Shown here piece after piece: positions 58,750 to 64,000 of a DNA stretch of 64,000 nucleotides. Source of the DNA: Ursus arctos (Eukaryota; Chordata; Mammalia; Carnivora; Ursidae); NCBI RefSeq assembly GCF_023065955.2, contig NW_026622764.1, forward strand, positions 76,749,333-76,813,332, given 5' to 3'. The notes under the pieces are model-generated. The model was given only the letters and a program-made list of their open reading frames with translations, was not told where the DNA came from and ran no database searches. Positions within the stretch are counted from its first letter, which is position 1; every line of letters starts with the position of its first letter. A program made the position numbers and the translations under genes.

Positions 58750-59850
58750 GAAACTGTGAGAGAGAGAAAGATACAGAGAACCACAGCTTATCAGGTGCAG
58801 AAGTCTACAGCTGGAGCCTGTATTTCGTAGGACACTTAACTAAAACTGATGAATTCTGAAGGTTCAGTGTGATTATCACACTTTCATGGGTTTTACCTCC
58901 AGGAGCTCTGCCAGATTCTCAGGGTGTAGATTGAAGGAAAATCCCCTTAAACTTCCCAAAGGGGGAGGATAAAGTAACCATTTTTCAAGAGAAACTTTCA
59001 CCAGAGCCTAACCAGCTTGGGTTGTGGCATAACCCAGCCAATGTGGGCAAAGGGAAATGCCAAACTCCATCCCCTGTTAGCCTTCCTGTCTCACCTATGG
59101 GAGGAGGAGGAGACCTGAGAAGCACTTGCGAAGGTCACAGCCCAGGGCTCACTAACAGACTGAGGTCTAATCATAATACTGTAGAGGACTTACCCTCCCC
59201 CACACCTCACCACCCCCATTGATAGGGCATCTGTATAATAACAGGGAATCATAGCTGAAAAAACAGCAGAGCTCAGATCCTATTTAAGAAGGAGTCTCTA
59301 TGGAAATCCAAAGGTAACAGGGAAGACAAAAACAAGGATGCTCGAGGAAATTTAAGTCTCTGACACCTACAGCTTCAGCAAATAGTAAACACAACTTAAC
59401 TCCTAGCCAGATAAACATAAAACATCACACAAAAAATTTATTTACCTTAATTCCTATTACCTGGAACATCATTTTTAGCTTCAACAAAAAATTGCAAGGC
59501 ATATTCAAAGCCAGAAACATAGTTTAAGGAGATAAAACAAGTATCAGAACCAGACTCATATGGCAGAGATGTTGGAATTATCAGACTGGGGATTTAAAAT
59601 AACTATGATTAATGTGGTATAGGCTCTAATGGGAAAGTGGACAATATTTAAAAACAGATGGATAAAGTAAACAGGGAGCTGAAAACACTAAGAAAGTAAA
59701 AAAGGGAAATGCCAGAAATTAAAGAAAAACCATTGTAATAGAAATGAAGAATGCCTTTGATGGGCTTATCAGTAGACTAGGCACAGCTGAAAAAAGAATC
59801 AGTGAGTCTGAAGATATGTCAAAACAATTTCAATTGCTTTTTATTTTGTA
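58750..59850 (+). mobile_element. Old L1 5' UTR and ORF1 start, plus strand
   Basis: 'gatgttggaattatcagact', 'taaaataactatgattaatg', 'atgaagaatgcctttgatgggct' and 'gaatcagtgagtctgaagatatgtc' match the start of ORF1 in old mammalian L1s. The upstream part (58750-59500) resembles its 5' UTR. Later L1 sequence is absent. Confidence 0.85.
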
Positions 59851-60319
59851 TTAGCTGTTTGTGGTTCCTATTTTTTAAATTATCTGTTTTTTCCTGACAA
59901 CTTAAACTCTGTGTCAAATCATTTCTCTTGTTTGGGTTAATATTTGATCCTGAGAGAAAAACTCATTAAAATGTATGAGTATTGGGGGTAGGTAAACAGA
60001 CAGAGAAAAAGAATAACACGAGGAAAAACTAAAGAGAGAAGGAGAAAAATAATTAGAAATTAGACTAATAAAGTATAAGAAGATATGGAGACCAAGCACA
60101 GAAGAGAAAAAAATAAATCAGAAACAAATCTGCAGATAGATCAAAGGGCAGGGATGGTACTGAAAAGAAACAACAGAGTTAGAATACCCATAAGTCACAT
60201 GCATCAAATAAAAAATAGGATAATTAGAATTGATACTCAAGGATGCAGGGAAGTACATGCAAATACACAGAGCAGAGGTTATTAAAAGTGCACCTGAAAT
60301 TTTAATGCAGGTATGGAGA
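59851..60319. other. AT-rich single-copy DNA
   Basis: No gene or assignable repeat is visible. Confidence 0.4.
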
Positions 60320-60560
60320 TGGGCAGTATGATTTAGAGGGAAGAACAAGGCTTCTGAGTTACACTGTTAAATTAGATTATTCCATACAGATGAATGAACT
60401 TTATAGGGTAAATTAACTGCTCGCGCATTTCCCCAACTCTCAAATGGGAATAATAACAGTACCTACCTCAAACCATCATTGAGACTTACATGAGTTAGAG
60501 CATATAGAGTACCTAAAAGAATACCTGACATATAATACTTTAGCTTTTATTATTACTACA
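60320..60560 (-). mobile_element. MIR, minus strand
   Basis: 'caaatgggaataataacagtacctacctca' followed by 'cttacatgagttagagcata' is a clear inverted MIR. Confidence 0.92.
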
Positions 60561-60761
60561 GTACAATTGTTTAGGATGCAAGAGTGTGGGAAATAGGAAG
60601 CATATCATCTTGGTCACTTTTATATTCCACCCAGAAGATTGGTTGACACATAGTAAGTACTCATCAAATGCATACTACTGATTGAGAGAGGAATATAATC
60701 TTAAGACGACCACTAAGACAATGGCTTTGAATTCCATAGTAGAATAAGAGCTGCTTTTCTT

Positions 60762-62151
60762 TCTTTCTTTTTTTTTAATGATTTTTTATTATATTATGTT
60801 AGTCACCATACAGTACATCCTCGGTTTCCGATGTAAGGCTCGATGATTCATTAGTTGTGTATAACACCCAGTGCACCATGCAATACGTGCCCTCCTTACT
60901 ACCCATCACCAGTCTATCCCATTCCCCCACCCCCCTCCCCTCTGAGGCCCTCAGTTTGTTTCTCATAGTCCATAGTCTCTCATGTTTCATTCCCCCTTCT
61001 GATTACCCCCCTTTCTTTATCCCTTTCTTCTCCTGCCGATCTTCCTAGTTTTTATGTTCCACAGATGAGAGAAATCATATGATAGTTGTCTTTCTCTGCT
61101 TGACTTATTTCACTTAGCATTATCTCCTCCAGTGCCGTCCATGTTGTAGCAAATGTTGAGAACTCGTTCTTTCTGATAGCTGAGTAATATTCCGTTGTAT
61201 ATATGGACCACAACTTCTTAATCCAGTCATCTGTTGAAGGGCATCTAGGCTCCTTCCACAATTTAGCTATTGTGGACATTGCTGCTATGAACATTGGGGG
61301 GCATATGGCCCTTCTCTTCACTACATCTGCATCTTTGGGGTAAACACCCAGTAGTGCAATGGCTGGATCATAGGGTAGCTCAATTTTTAACTTTTTAAGG
61401 GACCTCCACACTGTTTTCCAGAGTGGCTGTACCAACTTGCATTCCCACCAACAATGTAGGAGGGATCCCCTTTCTCCACATCCTCTCCAACAATTGTTGT
61501 TTCTTGCCTTGTCTATTTTTGCCATTCTAACTGGTGTAAGGTGGTATCTCAGTGTGGTTTAGATTTGAATTTCCTTGATGGCTAATGATTTTGAACATTT
61601 TTTCATGTGTCTGTTTTAGCCATCTGTATGTCTTCCTTGGAAAAGTGTCTGTTCATATCTTCTGCCCATTTTTTGATTTGTTTATTTGTTTCTCATGTGT
61701 TGAGTTTGAGAAGTTCTTTGTAGATCTTGGATACCAGTCCTTTATCTGTAGTGTCATTTGCAAATATCTTCTCCCATTCCGTGGGCTGCCTCTTAGTTTT
61801 TCTGACTGTTTCTTTGGCTGTGCAGAAACTTTTAATCTTGATGAAGTCCCATAAATTCATTTTATCTTTTGTTTCTCTTGCCTTTGGGGATGTGTCATGA
61901 AAAAGGTTGCTTTGGCCCATGTCGTAGAGGTTGCTGCCTATGTTCTCCTCTAGAATTTTGATGGATTCCTGTCTCACATCGAGGTCTTTCATCCATCTGG
62001 AGTTTATTTTTGTGTATGGTGTGAGAGAGTGGTCAAGTTTCATTCTTTTGCATGTAGCTGTCCAATTTTCCCAGCACCATTTATTGAAGAGACTGTCAAT
62101 AATTTGGGCTCTGGACAACCCCGTAAACTCTCCTCATCAGAATGACAAGAA
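60762..62151 (-). mobile_element. 5'-truncated L1 (1.39 kb), minus strand, with 57 bp of non-L1 sequence at its 5' end
   Basis: The plus-strand order is poly(T), inverse 3' UTR ('attatgttagtcaccataca...'), then the inverse ORF2 C-terminus. Minus-strand readable parts include '[19 protein letters not shown]' and '[26 protein letters not shown]'. The exact 15-bp TSD 'agagctgcttttctt' lies at 60747-60761 and 62152-62166. L1 similarity stops near 62095, leaving a foreign 57-bp piece inside the TSD. Frames are unusually well preserved for about 470 bases (61052-61525), which indicates a young copy. Confidence 0.95.
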
Positions 62152-62210
62152 AGAGCTGCTTTTCTTAAAGAAATGATTATAACCTTGGAGAAAATGTTCA
62201 TGTAATTTTA

Positions 62211-62288
62211 TTTTATTTATTTTTTTAAAATAATAATATTTTTTATTATATTATGTTAGTCACCATACAGTACATCCCTGGTTTTTGA
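62211..62288 (-). mobile_element. Very short L1 insertion (78 bp), minus strand
   Basis: Only the T-rich tail and the last ~50 bases of the L1 3' UTR ('ttatgttagtcaccataca...ccctggtttttga'). The exact duplication 'tcatgtaatttta' lies at 62198-62210 and 62289-62301. Confidence 0.95.
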
Positions 62289-62301
62289 TCATGTAATTTT
62301 A

Positions 62302-63399
62302 GAATCTCCAGCAAAGGCAGGAAAGGATAAGTGGTTTGACATTTGCTTTAGATGTAAGAAAAACAGACTAATTTGATTTCAGCTGAGATACTAAATGATG
62401 AGATATTTGTAAATGGTGCAAAAATACTAAAACAGTCCGTTCTTGCTGCAATTGTAATTTATATGGCTGAGGCCTGAAAGGAGAGAAAGAAATACAATTA
62501 TATACAACACTCTCTGATGAGGTGAGATTTTCAAGGGTCTTACATATGTGAGAGTGCTGTGAAGTAGTAAGAATAGCTTCAAATAGGTGGAATCTAAAAT
62601 TATGGCTGCAAAGAAGCTAAAACACAATATAGAGTAAAATAAAGATAACTCTTTTGCTTATTGCTTATTGTCACTTGTGGCTGGTGGTAGAATATTAATA
62701 GAAAACATACAGAAAGTGAAATCTATTGTCTTCTAATTTGAGTCTGTCTCCTGTGTTAAGGAGAAACATTTTTAGACTGAAAGTGTATAAAGAACTATGT
62801 AAGGAAAACTGAAACCCAATGTTGGTAAAGGGATTAGAAGAGATTTCATGAAATCAGAGAAGAAATGAGAGCTGCAGAGTTCTTAGAAAACTTTGCACTA
62901 CATTGGCCAAGCTCTCTACCTACGCTCCCTGTTCCCTCAACTGGAAACAGCACATAATATCCAGACCTTAGACTTCTAGTGGAGAAAGGAAAAGCACCTG
63001 GAAGGAAGTGAAGAAGTCATTCCCAATCCAGCAGATGTGCAGGTATGAGTAAGATAGATAGTAAGGACTGGCAGGCTAACTCTGCTAGTGTTTCAGCAAA
63101 CAAGGAAGGAAAGGGGGAGGGTAGCAAAGAGGAAAAACAGAGATGGAGAGACCAACCCAAGAGAAAACATCACTTCAAGGAACAGAAGCAAACTCCTCAC
63201 AATTGTTTCACTTCCACAAAATCATTTAATAAGAATATGCAGTCAATAGAACAGTCAAAATAGAAAACAATTGCAGGAAGAGATTGAAAAGAAGTTGCAA
63301 GACATAAGGCAACCCGCTGATGGTAAAAATCTCACTGTTATTTAACTAATGGGTTAGAGAAACAAGGGATGGAACTAAATGCTGGTGGAAATTGAATTA
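62302..63399. other. Single-copy or strongly decayed repeat DNA
   Basis: No gene is supported. The purine-rich part after about 63040 may be the 5' continuation of the ORF1 remnant that follows. Confidence 0.4.
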
Positions 63400-63860
63400 C
63401 CAACAAAGTTGGAAAGGTTTGGTTATAACCCTGGAGAAAGCGGATGAAAGCAACAAGAAAATTAAACTGGAAGGAAGGTAATAGACGTTAACAAAGACAA
63501 TCCACACAGAGGGAACAGAAGACACACTCAAAGAGAACACAGGAGCATTTCCTGAAAAAGGAAGAGAACAGAATTTTGTATCAAAAGAGCACACCATTTT
63601 TCAGGAAATTTTGATAGGAAACCTCAAATATAAGTAGGCTATTGAATTTTGAGACAAAGAACAGATTCCTGAGACATCTATCTGACAGAAAAGTCAATAG
63701 ACTAAAAAAGCCCAAAAACCAAAAAACAAAAAAAATCAAGATTAGGAAAAAAAAATCAGACTGGTCTCCAGCTTGCCCAGAGCAACATGAGTGCCAGAGA
63801 CACTGGAACAGCACCTGGGCTTTCTGAAAGGAAGTCTGACCCCAGGGCACTGGGCCAACA
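63400..63860 (+). mobile_element. Old L1/HAL1 ORF1 C-terminal remnant, plus strand
   Basis: A frame with 'LLNFETKNRFLRHLSDRK' and then 'KIRKKKSDWSPA' and 'ECQRHWNST' follows the order of the C-terminal domain of old L1/HAL1 ORF1p. It is broken and inactive. Confidence 0.65.
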
Positions 63861-64000
63861 AAGGCCTGGGGAGTGGACAGGCAGTAGCCACCCTCAAACA
63901 TGAGCGTCCACCGGACCAAGAAGCGATGCTAAAGGCCTGCTTGTGAGCTAATGCAAAACAATTTTGGTTGCCAAAGAATACAAAAGTTACAAACGTGCAC
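63861..64000. other. Unassigned end of window
   Basis: Nothing is recognised in the last 140 bases. Confidence 0.4.

Noticed and set aside
1..64000. CRISPR array, bacterial operon, phage or integron
   Set aside because: Composition, SINE/LINE content, solo LTR and processed pseudogene are those of a mammalian nuclear genome; no spacer-repeat array is present.
1..64000. tRNA, snRNA, 7SK, Y-RNA or 5S genes
   Set aside because: I saw no matching sequences apart from the tRNA-derived heads of SINEC copies, which are retroelements.

Overview
This is a stretch of mammalian nuclear DNA, AT-rich and repeat-dense, with no intact protein-coding gene, rRNA, tRNA or CRISPR array that I can support. The organism is a caniform carnivore. 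The window carries many copies of the carnivore tRNA-Lys-derived SINE (SINEC, 'gcgcctgggtggc...' head, (AAATA)n/poly(A) tail) and a carnivore L1 lineage whose 3' end reads 'tgtatggtgactaacataa'. The SINE variant with 'cctcctctgggagcctgcttcttcc' is the form I associate with bears/panda and relatives; that narrower placement is inference.

Layout. 1-7.5 kb holds two plus-strand L1s: the 3' half of one (1-2495, split by a SINE) and a structurally near-complete but dead one (2583-7495) with a deleted reverse-transcriptase core and a nested L1. 7.5-15 kb is mostly single-copy DNA with SINEs, MIR, L2, a solo MLT1 LTR and several microsatellites. 15-24 kb is a minus-strand L1 graveyard with younger L1 and SINE copies nested in it. 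24-37 kb mixes single-copy DNA with SINE, L2, MIR, MER5 and a Tigger scrap. 37.9-41.4 kb is a three-level nest (L2, then old L1, then a younger L1). 42-49 kb is single-copy DNA with L1 scraps and an L1/SINE pair that used the same target. 49-55 kb is MIR/L2-rich and contains a pair of perfect hairpins. 55.2-56.0 kb is a 5'-truncated processed pseudogene of ribosomal protein RPL7A (eL8). 56.3-62.3 kb contains a twin-primed L1, an old L1 5' region, a 1.4-kb L1 with foreign sequence at its 5' end, and a 78-bp L1. The last kb carries an old L1/HAL1 ORF1 remnant.

Nothing here works together as an operon or pathway. The shared theme is LINE-1 machinery: it made the L1 copies, mobilised the SINEs and produced the RPL7A pseudogene, and most younger insertions still show exact target-site duplications (TSDs). 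I looked for an undescribed functional system and did not find one. The best leads are structural: a possible L1-mRNA chimera at 62.1 kb, the double hairpin at 49.5 kb, the triple-target cluster at 46 kb, and a CpG-rich non-repeat segment at 31.4-31.7 kb. Old-repeat boundaries are approximate because they rest on recognition of consensus features by eye.
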